64,000 nt of DNA from Dyella terrae (GCF_022394535.1 NZ_CP089414.1:2604001-2668000); one strand, 5' to 3'; positions 17,954-26,838 are shown, numbered from the stretch's first letter. The notes: generated by a model not told the origin, from the letters alone. Program-made: numbers and translations.

Positions 17954-20803
17954 ATGCGGAAGGAAACGATCACGGTGGCCGTGCTGGCCGCGCTTGCCCT
18001 TGGTGGCGCGCACGCAGGCATGGCCATGGCAGCGGAAGGTACACAGGAAGCATCCACCACACCCAACCCAACGGAGACGACGGACGCATCCAATAAGGCC
18101 AAACGGCTCGATGTAGTCACCGTCACCGGCTCACTGATCCCCCAATCCCAAGTGGAAACGGCGACCCCGGTGACCACCATCACCGCGGACCAATTGAAGG
18201 CACGGGGCTTTACCACCGTGGCCCAGGCCCTCCAGCAGTCATCGTTCGCCACAGGCGGCGTGCAGGGCAACTCCAGCTCGGCCAGCTTTACCCAGGGTGC
18301 CGAGACGATGAGCATGTTCGGCCTCGATCCTGGTTACGTGAAGTACTTGATCGACGGTCGCCCCATGGGTGACTTCCCTGCGCTGTACAACGGCAGCAGC
18401 GCCTTCAACAACCTCACCAGTATTCCGGCGGCTATGGTGGATCACATCGACATCCTGCCAGGTGGCCAGTCGTCGTTGTACGGCTCTGACGCCATTGCTG
18501 GCGTGGTCAACATCGTGCTGAAGAAGAAAGTCGATGCGCCCGTAGTGGACGTTCGCTACGGCTGGTACGGCGATGGCGGCGGCGCCGATCGCCGCATCTA
18601 CCTCGCCGATAGCTTTGGCATCGGCAAGTTCAACATCACTGTGGGCGCGCAGTACGAAAACACGAGTCCCATCTGGGCCTACGACCGCGACCTGACCAAA
18701 CAGTACTTCAACGACGGCACCAGTCCGGCCACCGCCTCGCGTGACTTCCTGGTCAACAGTACAACCAAGGTGCGCAACAGCTACGTCGACCCAAACCGGC
18801 TGGCACCGGGCGCCTGCAACAGCACCACAGGCCTCTTTGGCGGCGCCGAGGGCTACCAGTACCGTAATAACAGCGGTGGCTACTGCGGCTCGTTCGATTC
18901 ACCCGGCTACCGCACGCTGAAGAACGACAAGCAGATCACCAATCTGTACACGCATGCCACGTTCGACGCCTCCGACAGCCTGCAGCTCTACGGCGACCTG
19001 CTCTACAACTACGATCAGGAGAAATACGCCACGGGCACCAGCTATACGTGGTGGGGCACGTCGGCAGATTTTGGCGCTTTCTACGATCCGAACCTCAAGG
19101 ACTTCGTCAACCTGCAACGCGGGTTTGCTCCGGAAGAAGTCGGCGGCTACAGCTCTATCATGAACAAGAGTGTCGAGAACTCCTACATGCTCACGCTGGG
19201 CGGCAAAGGCGTCATCGGACAATCCAACTGGGACTACGACGTCAACTTCACCCACTCGGACGACCATTTGATCGAGCGCCGATTCGCGCGATGGACCGAC
19301 GCCATCGATGGCTACTTCGAAGACCACGTCCTTGGGCCGCAACTGGGCACGCGCAACGGCTACCCCATCTACAACCCCAACTACGCCGCGTTCTACCAGC
19401 CGGTTCCGGTGTCTGACTTCCGCAGCTTCACCGGCTATACCGACACCCGCTCCAAAACGTGGGACAACATGCTGCGCGGGCAGGTCACCAATGCCTCGGC
19501 GTTCACGCTGGGTGGCGGCGACGCCGGTGTGGCTCTGGCGCTCGAAGGCGGCAACCAGGGCTGGGATTACTCGCCAGATACGCAACTGATGGATGGCGGT
19601 GTCTGGGGAACCACCGCCGTGCAGGGCGCCGGACACCGTTCCCGTTATGCCGGCACGGCTGAGCTCAACATGCCGCTGCTCAAGGAACTGGTGATGGATG
19701 TGTCCGCCCGTTACGACAACTACAAGGTGAACGGCCAGAACATCAACCACCCCACCTACAACGTAGGCCTTGAGTATCGACCGCTGGAATCGTTGTTGTT
19801 CCGCGGAAAGTACGGCACTGCGTTCAAAGCGCCGACGCTGCCCGATGAGTTCCAGGGCCCGAGCGGCTACTACAATTCGGTCACCGACTATTACAACTGC
19901 GCCCAGGCGGGATACACCGGCGCCAATATCGGCAACTGCCCCAACAAGTACTACAACGCGCAGTTCTTCGGACAGAACTCCGGCAATACCGCACTCAAGC
20001 CAATCACCGCGACCGTGTGGAACTATGGCTTCGTGTGGTCGCCGATCACCCACATGTCCTGGAGTGTCGACTACTACCACTTCAATATCGCGAACGAGGT
20101 GGATCAGCAAAGTGCCGACCTTCTTTCGCAGCAGGAGTACCTCTGCCGCAGCGGCGGCGCGGACATCAACTCACCCAGTTGCCAGCAGGCGTTGTCACAG
20201 ATCGTTCGACTGCCGCAGACCAGTTCACAGTATCTAGGCGACATCGATACGATCTACACGCCCAAGATGAATGTCTCGCGGGAAAAGCTCAATGCATTGG
20301 TATCCAACTTCCAATACTTATGGAAGCTTGGCGCCTACGGATCGCTGGCCTTCAATGCGTCCTACAGCGACATCCTCAAGCACGAACGACAGTCGTATCC
20401 CGGCGACCCGTTCATCGACCTGCTGCGGAACCCGTACTACAGCACCGACTTCAAGACCAAGGCCAACGCCTCGGCAACCTGGAACATCGGCAAGTGGAGC
20501 AGCACGCTCTACGTCAACCGCTACGGCAGCACGCCCAACTACCTTGCATCGGTACTCAACAACTACACCGCCGCGGGCACCGGGAAACTGGCGCCATGGT
20601 TCCTTTACAACGCCAGCGTGAGCTACTCCCCGATAGACAACCTGGCTCTCTCGTTCGTGGTGAACAACCTGTTCGACAACGCTCCGCCCAAGGACGACAG
20701 TTACCCCGGCACCTCGGGCTCGCCCTACAACGGACAGAACTACAACGTGTACGGTCGCTCGTTCTACCTGGAGGCCACGTACAAGTTCGGAAAGGCGAGG
20801 TAA
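17954..20803 (+). CDS. TonB-dependent outer-membrane receptor
   Basis: 949 residues. The signal peptide ends near GMAMAAEG, with a TonB-box-like DVVTVTGSL at about 53-61. The plug domain (about 65-200) contains PVTTITADQLKARGF and SLYGSDAIAGVVNIVLKKK. The 22-strand barrel fills the rest, finishing NNLFDNAPPKDD ... SFYLEATYKFGKAR. It resembles the large Xanthomonadales receptors for oligosaccharides, peptides or other big nutrients; the ligand is unknown. GGGGAG precedes the ATG. The last about 72 codons, the terminator and following sequence are duplicated about 725 bp downstream. Confidence 0.93.
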   Translation: MRKETITVAVLAALALGGAHAGMAMAAEGTQEASTTPNPTETTDASNKAKRLDVVTVTGSLIPQSQVETATPVTTITADQLKARGFTTVAQALQQSSFATGGVQGNSSSASFTQGAETMSMFGLDPGYVKYLIDGRPMGDFPALYNGSSAFNNLTSIPAAMVDHIDILPGGQSSLYGSDAIAGVVNIVLKKKVDAPVVDVRYGWYGDGGGADRRIYLADSFGIGKFNITVGAQYENTSPIWAYDRDLTKQYFNDGTSPATASRDFLVNSTTKVRNSYVDPNRLAPGACNSTTGLFGGAEGYQYRNNSGGYCGSFDSPGYRTLKNDKQITNLYTHATFDASDSLQLYGDLLYNYDQEKYATGTSYTWWGTSADFGAFYDPNLKDFVNLQRGFAPEEVGGYSSIMNKSVENSYMLTLGGKGVIGQSNWDYDVNFTHSDDHLIERRFARWTDAIDGYFEDHVLGPQLGTRNGYPIYNPNYAAFYQPVPVSDFRSFTGYTDTRSKTWDNMLRGQVTNASAFTLGGGDAGVALALEGGNQGWDYSPDTQLMDGGVWGTTAVQGAGHRSRYAGTAELNMPLLKELVMDVSARYDNYKVNGQNINHPTYNVGLEYRPLESLLFRGKYGTAFKAPTLPDEFQGPSGYYNSVTDYYNCAQAGYTGANIGNCPNKYYNAQFFGQNSGNTALKPITATVWNYGFVWSPITHMSWSVDYYHFNIANEVDQQSADLLSQQEYLCRSGGADINSPSCQQALSQIVRLPQTSSQYLGDIDTIYTPKMNVSREKLNALVSNFQYLWKLGAYGSLAFNASYSDILKHERQSYPGDPFIDLLRNPYYSTDFKTKANASATWNIGKWSSTLYVNRYGSTPNYLASVLNNYTAAGTGKLAPWFLYNASVSYSPIDNLALSFVVNNLFDNAPPKDDSYPGTSGSPYNGQNYNVYGRSFYLEATYKFGKAR

Positions 20804-20819
20804 CGTCTCGACGCTCCAG

Positions 20820-20847
20820 AAAAGGCCTCGCTCTGGCGAGGCCTTTT
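20820..20847 (+). terminator. Terminator of the TonB-dependent receptor
   Basis: A 12-bp perfect stem AAAAGGCCTCGC / GCGAGGCCTTTT with a TCTG loop, followed by CTTTGG, 17 nt after the stop. Confidence 0.85.
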
Positions 20848-20902
20848 CTTTGGTCACTACCGCACCTGAGGCGCTTGCGTCGAGCTATGCGTTCTCTTTA
20901 GC

Positions 20903-21018
20903 GAGTAGCCCGGATAAGCACAGCGCTATCCGGGAAACCACACTTCACCGCGCAGCGCTATTTAGCGCTTTCGCGGGATTGCCCCGGATTGCGCTTTGCT
21001 CCATTCGGGCTACTTGCT
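20903..21018. repeat. REP/BIME-like element, copy 1
   Basis: About 113-bp element with inverted ends AGTAGCCCG ... CGGGCTACT and an inner dyad (GGATAAGC-CAGCGCTATCCGGG). Four copies lie between 20.9 and 21.75 kb. It follows the receptor terminator. Confidence 0.8.
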
Positions 21019-21054
21019 TGGCCGCCGCTTCATGCGATTCGGCCCTGACGATAG
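21016..21054. repeat. 39-nt fragment copied from the YciI-like gene
   Basis: It matches 21921-21959, inside the YciI-like gene, at 38 of 39 positions in the same orientation. It is wedged between REP-like copies 1 and 2, so a piece of coding sequence has been copied into the repeat array. Confidence 0.75.
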
Positions 21055-21060
21055 CCAGCG

Positions 21061-21168
21061 AGTAGCCCGGATAAGCGCAGCGCTATCCGGGAGACCACAC
21101 TTCACCGCGCGGCACTATCAGGCTTTCGCGGGATTGCCCCGGATTGCGCTTTGCTTCATCCGGGCTAC
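21061..21168. repeat. REP/BIME-like element, copy 2
   Basis: Same element as copy 1. It starts AGTAGCCCGGATAAGCGCAG and ends TTCATCCGGGCTAC. Minor sequence differences from the other copies. Confidence 0.8.
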
Positions 21169-21195
21169 GGTGTTGGCGCGCCACACGACCAAGGG

Positions 21196-21308
21196 AGTAG
21201 CCCGGATAAGCGCAGCGCTATCCGGGAAACCACACTTCACCGCGCGGCACTATCAGGCTTTCGCGGGATTGCCCCGGATTGCGCTTTGCTCCATTCGGGC
21301 TACTTGCT
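21196..21308. repeat. REP/BIME-like element, copy 3
   Basis: Nearly identical to copy 2 through its centre and to copy 1 at its end (CCATTCGGGCTACTTGCT). It lies directly before the duplicated receptor fragment. Confidence 0.8.
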
Positions 21309-21312
21309 GCGG

Positions 21313-21528
21313 CTGGCGCCATGGTTCCTTTACAACGCCAGCGTGAGCTACTCACCGATAGACAACCTGGCTCTCTCGTTCGTGGAGAACAACCTGTTCG
21401 ACAACACTCCGCCCAAGGACGACAGCTACCCTGGCACCTCGGGCTCGCCCTACAACGGACAGAACTACAACGTGTACGGCCTCTCGTTCTATCTGGAGGC
21501 CACGTACAAGTTCGGAAAGGCGAGGTAA
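21313..21528 (+). pseudogene. Duplicated 3' fragment of the TonB-dependent receptor gene
   Basis: The last about 72 codons of the receptor (20588-20803) are repeated here at a fixed offset of 725 bp, with few substitutions (for example VVNN to VENN and NAPP to NTPP). The stop codon is preserved. There is no start, signal peptide or plug, so it cannot make a working receptor. The duplication continues through the terminator and REP-like copy 4, about 430 bp in all. Confidence 0.88.
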
Positions 21529-21544
21529 CGTCTCGACGCTCCAG

Positions 21545-21572
21545 AAAAGGCCTCGCTCTCGCGAGGCCTTTT
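21545..21572 (+). terminator. Duplicated copy of the receptor terminator
   Basis: Same stem-loop as 20820-20847 (loop TCTC instead of TCTG), carried along in the duplication. Confidence 0.75.
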
Positions 21573-21628
21573 CTTTGGTCACTACCGCACCTGAGGCGCT
21601 TGCGTCGAGCTATGCGTTCTCTTTAGCG

Positions 21629-21742
21629 AGTAGCCCGGATAAGCGCAGCGCTATCCGGGAAACCACACTTCACCGTGCAACGCTATTTAGGCTTTCGCGG
21701 GATTGCCCCGGATTGCGCTTTGCTCCATTCGGGCTACTTGCT
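21629..21742. repeat. REP/BIME-like element, copy 4
   Basis: Part of the duplicated block; corresponds to copy 1 at offset 725 with one base deleted near its middle. Confidence 0.8.
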
Positions 21743-21785
21743 ACCGCACCTGAGGCGCTTGCGTCGAGCTATGCGTTCTCTTTAG
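21743..21785. repeat. Third copy of the 43-nt post-terminator sequence
   Basis: Identical to 20859-20901 and 21584-21626 as far as read. It abuts REP-like copy 4 directly, showing repeated copying at the element's edge. Confidence 0.75.
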
Positions 21786-21840
21786 ATGGCTGTTGCTGAG
21801 CGTCGGCTGGCACCAGCGGGTCGCTTCGCCCAACGCGGCC

Positions 21841-22194
21841 TTATCGGGGAATGGCCAGGCATTCCATGACTTCGATCGAATCACCCGGAAAAATCATAAA
21901 GTGCGGATGGCCTTCGAACAGCTTGGCCGCCGCTTCGTGCGATTCGGCCCTGACGATAGTAAAAGCCGTCAGTTCGTTCCTGGACGGCTCGATGCCGCGC
22001 GAGGACACGCGCAATGTCTTGCCCAGCGGCGTACCGATCTCGACGATGTCATTCTGGTGGCTGGATACCCAATGGTCCCAAGCCTGTATGCCGGCTCGTT
22101 CCCGCTCCTTGCGGTCCGCCTCGTTCAAGGCGTTCCATCCGGACGCCTTGTAGCTCGCCTCGTTACCGATGAATACCGCCAGGTAATTCTTCAT
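21841..22194 (-). CDS. YciI-family (dimeric alpha/beta barrel) protein
   Basis: 117 residues. The YCII-type ferredoxin-like fold is suggested by MKNYLAVFIGN, WDHWVSSHQNDIVEIGTPLGKTLRV, FTIVRAESHEAAAKLFEGHPHF and the ending GDSIEVMECLAI. The conserved Asp/His region (HQNDIVEIG) fits the family. Such proteins are small enzymes or ligand binders of largely unknown role. GGAGTG precedes the ATG. A 39-bp piece of the gene is copied in the nearby repeat array. Confidence 0.82.
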   Translation of the reverse strand: MKNYLAVFIGNEASYKASGWNALNEADRKERERAGIQAWDHWVSSHQNDIVEIGTPLGKTLRVSSRGIEPSRNELTAFTIVRAESHEAAAKLFEGHPHFMIFPGDSIEVMECLAIPR

Positions 22195-22269
22195 GGTTCA
22201 CTCCGACATGCCGTGGGTGGAAAGAGGGTAACGCGAACCGCATCATCCGCCGGCAACGCCGGGCCATGC

Positions 22270-22800
22270 TCAGCCCATTTCGTTTCCGCGATGCAGGTGA
22301 ACGCCCAACTCCGTCGCGAGTTCGCGCATCGGCTCAACGTTACGTGACAGTGTTATCCAGCCGGCAACGCTGTCGTCATCCGTGTCGAGCACCCACAGCG
22401 TGTAACCATGCGGTGCAAGCTGGTCATATGCAGTGCCGAGCAATCCGGAGGTATCGGCGTCCGCGTGGAATTCATCCTCGTCGGTGTCGCCACCCCAGTC
22501 GATCGACAGGTTCCAGCGGGACGCCAGCTCGTCAATGGCCTGCACCAGCGCCCGCGTGTCCTCAGCCCCCACGTTGAATGCGGACCGCCAATCGGCCACC
22601 TGCCCTACCACCTGGGCCACGTCGACGTCTTCATCAGGCGTATCACCCACGACCTCGCGGTAGGCGGTGAACTGCTGGAACGCCGAATCGTCGTCGCCGG
22701 GGTTGATCATCAGGAAAAGTTGCCAGACATAGGCATCGAGCGAATCGTCGTCATCGTCGAACGCATGCTCGTGGTCGAAGTCGTCGCTGGAGAAACTCAT
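22270..22800 (-). CDS. Acidic cytoplasmic protein of unknown function
   Basis: 176 residues, strongly acidic, with DDDDDSLDAYVWQLFLMINPGDDD at the N-terminus and further Asp clusters throughout. Trp and hydrophobic residues are regularly spaced (WNLSIDWGG, YTLWVLDTDDD, VAGWITLSRN), so it looks like a folded domain. It may belong to the DUF6630-type proteins, but I cannot confirm this. No signal peptide. Single gene. Confidence 0.65.
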   Translation of the reverse strand: MSFSSDDFDHEHAFDDDDDSLDAYVWQLFLMINPGDDDSAFQQFTAYREVVGDTPDEDVDVAQVVGQVADWRSAFNVGAEDTRALVQAIDELASRWNLSIDWGGDTDEDEFHADADTSGLLGTAYDQLAPHGYTLWVLDTDDDSVAGWITLSRNVEPMRELATELGVHLHRGNEMG

Positions 22801-22981
22801 GGCTCGGCACCTGGGAACGGAACGGTATGGCCTGCCTGGGGCAGGTCTGCGCCATTGTCGGCCCCAATGCCGGCGAGCGAAAGAGCGGGCAAGATGTGAA
22901 GGCTCGCCCCACCCGCCTTTTGCATCGCCGCGGAAGGAAGCGCTACCCTGCGCTCACCTCGGCAGGACGCTGACTATCCCC

Positions 22982-23050
22982 ATGAATCTGACTGATTTTC
23001 TGCTCTCCTTCCGCGACCTCGTACCTGAACCCGCAGCGGGCCGGCCGTGA
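22982..23050 (+). CDS. Possible 22-codon ORF coupled to the next gene
   Basis: ATG to TGA encodes MNLTDFLLSFRDLVPEPAAG plus two residues. Its stop overlaps the GTG start of the next gene (GTGA). That gene lacks a good ribosome site of its own, so translational coupling would explain how it starts. The ribosome site of the short ORF is itself weak. Confidence 0.3.
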   Translation: MNLTDFLLSFRDLVPEPAAGRP

Positions 23051-23769
23051 AGCGCTTTAGACAAACGATACCGCTCGCCCTACTGCTTGGCCTGTTCCCG
23101 CTGAGCAGTCGTGCCGACGTAGGCAGCCTGGGCGGCTTGGCCGTGGCGGCATTCGAGATCGTGACCGTCTTCTGGTTGTGCCTGACCGTCGTCGTGTTTC
23201 TACTGCTGCGCAAGCGCCTGTCGTTGCTGAAACGGATCGGCGCAGCGCTGCTGTTTCTGGTCTCGCCGGTGTTGATGCTGGCGTGGGCGCTGTTCAAGAG
23301 CTACATGTTCGACGATTACACCAGCGAGGAGACCGTGACCGCTCAGAAGCCCGTGCTGGCTGCCGGCGCGACGTTCCCTGTGGGAAGCATCGCCCATTAC
23401 GAAGTGAAGGGCAGCCGCATCTCTTTGCACAAGCAGCGCACCTTGCTGGACGTGCATAGCGACCAACCCGTGTCACTGGGCAAATTGCGCATCAACTCGA
23501 TCAAGCTGGATGAGTACTCCACGGAACTACAGGTAGCCCTGAGCGGCGACCAGTTGCTGGATGGCTGGCCCTGCGCCGGCGGCGACTACACCATCGTAGA
23601 CCCCGAGCCCACCGGCGTTGAACTCCGCTCATGCTGGTTGTCTGCTGCGCGGGAATGGCAAGGCCAGACGGTGGCGGCTGGCACCTATGTCACGCGCAAC
23701 GGCGAGAGCAACGAGTGGTTGTTCGCCGTCATGCCAAAGCCCAGCGATGCACCGGCAGATAATCCGTAA
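23047..23769 (+). CDS. Membrane protein of unknown function
   Basis: 240 residues. An N-terminal signal-like segment (TIPLALLLGLFPLSSRA) is followed by two transmembrane helices (FEIVTVFWLCLTVVVFLLL; IGAALLFLVSPVLMLAWALF). An about 150-residue soluble domain rich in beta strands comes last, containing two Cys (WPCAGGDY, LRSCWLS). Family not recognised. The GTG start overlaps the stop of a 22-codon ORF. Confidence 0.6.
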   Translation: MKRFRQTIPLALLLGLFPLSSRADVGSLGGLAVAAFEIVTVFWLCLTVVVFLLLRKRLSLLKRIGAALLFLVSPVLMLAWALFKSYMFDDYTSEETVTAQKPVLAAGATFPVGSIAHYEVKGSRISLHKQRTLLDVHSDQPVSLGKLRINSIKLDEYSTELQVALSGDQLLDGWPCAGGDYTIVDPEPTGVELRSCWLSAAREWQGQTVAAGTYVTRNGESNEWLFAVMPKPSDAPADNP

Positions 23770-23875
23770 CGCGGCGCATCCGTTAGATCCAGACGCCCCG
23801 AACCCAACATCCGACTGGAACGCTGGGGCCTGGATTCGACTCTACCCGGTGTGGAGCGTGATCCACACCGACAGG

Positions 23876-24760
23876 TCATTTCACCAGATCAACCATGCTC
23901 TGCGCCTCATGCACCAACGAGGCGTACGCGGCCACGCTCGGTAGACGCTGCGCATAGCACTGCAGGAAAGCGCCGTTCGCCTTCTCGTGCAGGTCGCCGA
24001 ATTGATCGAACTTGGCTTTGTCCGCCAGCTTGGACGCGTGGTAAGCCGACAGCGCTGCGTCGGCTTTCTTGTTTGCCTCGCGATAGGCCGCAGCGCATTC
24101 GGGGATATCAGGTGCCGTCCACGACTTACGCAGCAGCACCACGCGCTCGCCGTTTACCACGGCAACCAGGATGCCGTCGGGCGGCGACGGCGCGGGATCG
24201 TCCTGCGCGGAGGTGAACAGGATGGCGCGTGCCACCCCTGACGTCCCCTGCGCAACAGGCAGCTCGGCGTACTTGTAGTAATGCGCGTCATCGGAGAACG
24301 CCTCGGTATAGAACGTTTCCGAGGTAAACACGCCGGCAAGGCCATCAACGCCAGTCGACGTCGATGGCTTCGGGATATCGGATGAGTGATCGAGCCAATC
24401 CCGCAGCAGCGGTAACGTGGTGATCAGCGCGAACGATTTCTCATCCGACGAGCCGACCGCCATGCCGTCCAGTTTCCCGTAGCCTTCCTCGTCGGTGAGG
24501 GTATCGACGTAGTACGAACCCTTCGGCGGAAAGCCCCGCAACCGTATTGGCCCCACGATGCCCTGCATCATGCCCTGCAACGTCTGCAACGATGCCTGTA
24601 TGCGCTCATCCGTCTTCGGATCTTCCAGGTTAGCCACCTTGAACGTTGCAACGGCCTTGTCGCGCGCGGCGACGTAGGCCGTCGTGGCGGCATCTGCCGC
24701 ATGGGAAGTCATGGATACCAGCACGCACGCTAGTGCGAATCCGGATGCAATCCTGAGCAT
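23876..24760 (-). CDS. Exported protein of unknown function
   Basis: 294 residues. Signal peptide MLRIASGFALACVLVSMTSHA with cleavage near HAADA. The mature part is alpha/beta, with a C-terminal helical region carrying two Cys (DIPECAAAYRE, AFLQCYAQRL) likely to pair. No catalytic motif recognised. ATG 24760 is chosen because it places the signal peptide at the N-terminus; the longer frame to 24859 does not. Divergent from the YcxB-like gene, with about 215 bp for both promoters. Confidence 0.65.
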   Translation of the reverse strand: MLRIASGFALACVLVSMTSHAADAATTAYVAARDKAVATFKVANLEDPKTDERIQASLQTLQGMMQGIVGPIRLRGFPPKGSYYVDTLTDEEGYGKLDGMAVGSSDEKSFALITTLPLLRDWLDHSSDIPKPSTSTGVDGLAGVFTSETFYTEAFSDDAHYYKYAELPVAQGTSGVARAILFTSAQDDPAPSPPDGILVAVVNGERVVLLRKSWTAPDIPECAAAYREANKKADAALSAYHASKLADKAKFDQFGDLHEKANGAFLQCYAQRLPSVAAYASLVHEAQSMVDLVK

Positions 24761-24975
24761 AGATAACCCTTGTGATGTCGCCCCAAGTGACGACGCATGA
24801 TGAAGCCGTTTCAGTGTATGGCAGATGTCTCGGCATCCGTGACCGCTACTGCCGCACACCGTTGGAGATTCGCTTTACGATAGGCCAACCAATGAATGGA
24901 CCCCGGAGCCACGTCGATTTTCCGATGTCGCATCACACACCTGCCGGGCGCCCTACGCATAAGGAGGCAATATTC

Positions 24976-25581
24976 ATGGAAGAGCTCGACATTGGCGACG
25001 TGAAGTTCCACATCAGCCGTCCGCCTCGCGTGGATTTCCCTACCTATCGGCGCTTGCAGCGCCTGATGTTAAGCCCGGCACTGGGCACTCGTCGTGGTTT
25101 CTTTCGAGGTTTCACTCCCGCATTCCTTATTGCAGCTTTGGTGAGTTTCGTGGGCATTAGCCTGGTGCAACGCCCTGACTACGCCTTCCTTGTCGTCAAC
25201 GACGGCGCACTCATGATCGATGCGCCACGGCTCTGGCTGTATGCCGTCGGCATCTTCTTGCTGGGTGCGGCGGCGGTTTACGGGTCCGTGCTGTCGCGGT
25301 CGCGCCGCATGCTTCGCTATATCTATGAGCAGCGGTTCACACCGATTCTCGATGCGTGGTTCGGCGAACAAGGGCTGCGCATTCGTTGGGGCGAGACCTT
25401 GTTCGTTTCACCGTGGTCGGTGGTGGACAGCGTGCACGAGGAGAAGGGCGTCACCTATCTGATCGCTAGCAGCGGCGTGAGCTTGGCCTTCACAGCACAG
25501 GCCTTTTCGTCAGCGACGGAGTACGAAGCCTGGGTTGCGTTTGTCCGCCAACGCCAACGCAACCCGCACTCAGCTCCATGA
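24976..25581 (+). CDS. YcxB-like membrane protein
   Basis: 201 residues. A short cytoplasmic start is followed by two transmembrane helices (FTPAFLIAALVSFVGISLV; LWLYAVGIFLLGAAAVYGSVL). The C-terminal domain has GLRIRWGETLFVSPWSVVDSVHEE, similar in layout to YcxB/PH-like proteins that pack a pleckstrin-like fold after two helices. AAGGAGG precedes ATG 24976. Its stop overlaps the next ATG (ATGA), so the two are translationally coupled. Role unknown. Confidence 0.65.
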   Translation: MEELDIGDVKFHISRPPRVDFPTYRRLQRLMLSPALGTRRGFFRGFTPAFLIAALVSFVGISLVQRPDYAFLVVNDGALMIDAPRLWLYAVGIFLLGAAAVYGSVLSRSRRMLRYIYEQRFTPILDAWFGEQGLRIRWGETLFVSPWSVVDSVHEEKGVTYLIASSGVSLAFTAQAFSSATEYEAWVAFVRQRQRNPHSAP

Positions 25582-25886
25582 AACAGGCCCTCCGGTTGAC
25601 GCTCACTGGCTTGGCCTGCGGAGTGATCGGCTGGCCCTGCTGGCTGGCCGCAATCGGGTTCCTTGAAAGCCTTCCCGCCAACGCCAGACCCGACCCCGTG
25701 AGCGCCATTGTCACTGGCGCCGCACTGCTGCTTCCGGGGCTGATCTTTCTCGCGTGGCGATTCGACAAGCATGGTGCCAAAGGGCTCGGCTGGGCCGTTC
25801 TTGGCGTGTGCCTCGGAACCGTACTGCCCGTCGCGCTGTTTGTCGGACTGCTGATGCTCGTTGGCCCCATGGCACCTCGCGGTTAG
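25578..25886 (+). CDS. Small three-helix membrane protein
   Basis: 102 residues with three hydrophobic helices (LTLTGLACGVIGWPCWLAAIG; AIVTGAALLLPGLIFLAW; LGVCLGTVLPVALFVGLLML). The ATG overlaps the stop of the YcxB-like gene by four bases, the usual sign of a coupled pair. Family not recognised. Confidence 0.6.
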   Translation: MKQALRLTLTGLACGVIGWPCWLAAIGFLESLPANARPDPVSAIVTGAALLLPGLIFLAWRFDKHGAKGLGWAVLGVCLGTVLPVALFVGLLMLVGPMAPRG

Positions 25887-25900
25887 CTATCCGCGCGGCC

Positions 25901-26428
25901 CTAGCACGCGACACCACCTTCGACGCGTAAGGTCTGTGTCGCGCCCTTGTAGGTGATCGTCAGGGTTCCGCTAAGCGACGTGCTATCGGTGTTCTCGTTG
26001 GTTACTCCAGACTCCACGGACTCGACCACGCGCAGCGTGTGCGCGGCGTCTTCGAACACGCTCGTCACGCCGTGTTCCCGGCTATCCGAGTGCGACAAGG
26101 TCACGCGGACCAGCGCTCCATCGATACGGATAAAGCCCACGCCTTCGGTCTCGCTGCTGCTCTCGCGGAACGTCTCGCCGGACGCCGGCGCAGCGCCGGT
26201 CACCGTCAAGCCGGTGGTGCAGCCCTGCAGTTCGCCATCGCCGTCATTCTCGGCCAGAAAACCCACGGTAAAGGCAGACGTGGGCGGCGCCGGCTTCGGC
26301 GCGGCGCTTGCGGCTACCGCGGGTGACGCCGGTGCATGCGCTGCATCTGGCGTGGCGGCGTGATCGCTGCATGCGGCAATGGCACCAGCTGCGGCGCACA
26401 GAAGCATCAGTGGCACTAGGTTTTTCAT
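25901..26428 (-). CDS. Predicted lipoprotein of unknown function
   Basis: 175 residues. A lipoprotein signal with lipobox IAAC puts Cys20 at the membrane. A Pro/Ala-rich linker (about 22-50) leads to a beta-rich domain of about 125 residues with one Cys in GCTTG and one at the very C-terminus (GGVAC), which could pair. The ATG overlaps the stop of the upstream two-helix protein gene (ATGA), so they form an operon. Confidence 0.68.
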   Translation of the reverse strand: MKNLVPLMLLCAAAGAIAACSDHAATPDAAHAPASPAVAASAAPKPAPPTSAFTVGFLAENDGDGELQGCTTGLTVTGAAPASGETFRESSSETEGVGFIRIDGALVRVTLSHSDSREHGVTSVFEDAAHTLRVVESVESGVTNENTDSTSLSGTLTITYKGATQTLRVEGGVAC

Positions 26429-26679
26429 TGCGCCGGCATCTTGCCGAAAACGGTAGCCACGGTGATCAGCAGGCTAAGCACGCCAAGCAGCATGCACAAT
26501 GGGCCGAAGAAGTACTTGGTGAGTTTCATTGCACGCTCTTTCCCCAACAGGGAGATCCAGATGCGCGCCCGTCCGTGGCTAAGCCCCCACTCCGCGACCT
26601 TCTCCTTGGTCGACAGCAGAAAACCAAGAGCGAAGAAGGCGATGCCCACCAGCAGCATCACGATGTTCTGAGTAGCCAT
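26425..26679 (-). CDS. Small two-helix membrane protein
   Basis: 84 residues with helices IVMLLVGIAFFALGFLLS and FGPLCMLLGVLSLLITVATVFG separated by a basic loop. First gene of a coupled pair with the lipoprotein. An RcsB-box-like motif lies about 145 bp upstream. Function unknown. Confidence 0.62.
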   Translation of the reverse strand: MATQNIVMLLVGIAFFALGFLLSTKEKVAEWGLSHGRARIWISLLGKERAMKLTKYFFGPLCMLLGVLSLLITVATVFGKMPAQ

Positions 26680-26775
26680 AACTTGAAGTCCCTTTCCTTG
26701 CTTGCGACAGAATGCGATGACGGTGGACGCCCAACCGCCTTACGTAGTTTAGAGACGCCCTCTCCGTCCCGCACG

Positions 26776-26808
26776 CACCCGGCCCGCCATTTCGTGCGGG
26801 CCGGGTGG
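26776..26808 (-). terminator. Strong GC hairpin downstream of the tautomerase gene
   Basis: A stem of about 11 bp (ACCCGGCCCGC / GCGGGCCGGGT). There is no clear T tract, so the terminator call is tentative. Confidence 0.4.
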
Positions 26809-26824
26809 TATTCCGCCGAGTCTT

Positions 26825-26838
26825 TCAGACTTTTCCTA
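26825..26838. promoter_or_regulatory. RcsB-box-like motif (copy 5)
   Basis: TCAGACTTTTCCTA, with the same TCAGA-N4-TCCTA layout. It lies about 145 bp upstream of the two-helix/lipoprotein operon and just past the tautomerase stop. The spacer is less like the RcsB box than in the other copies. Confidence 0.3.
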
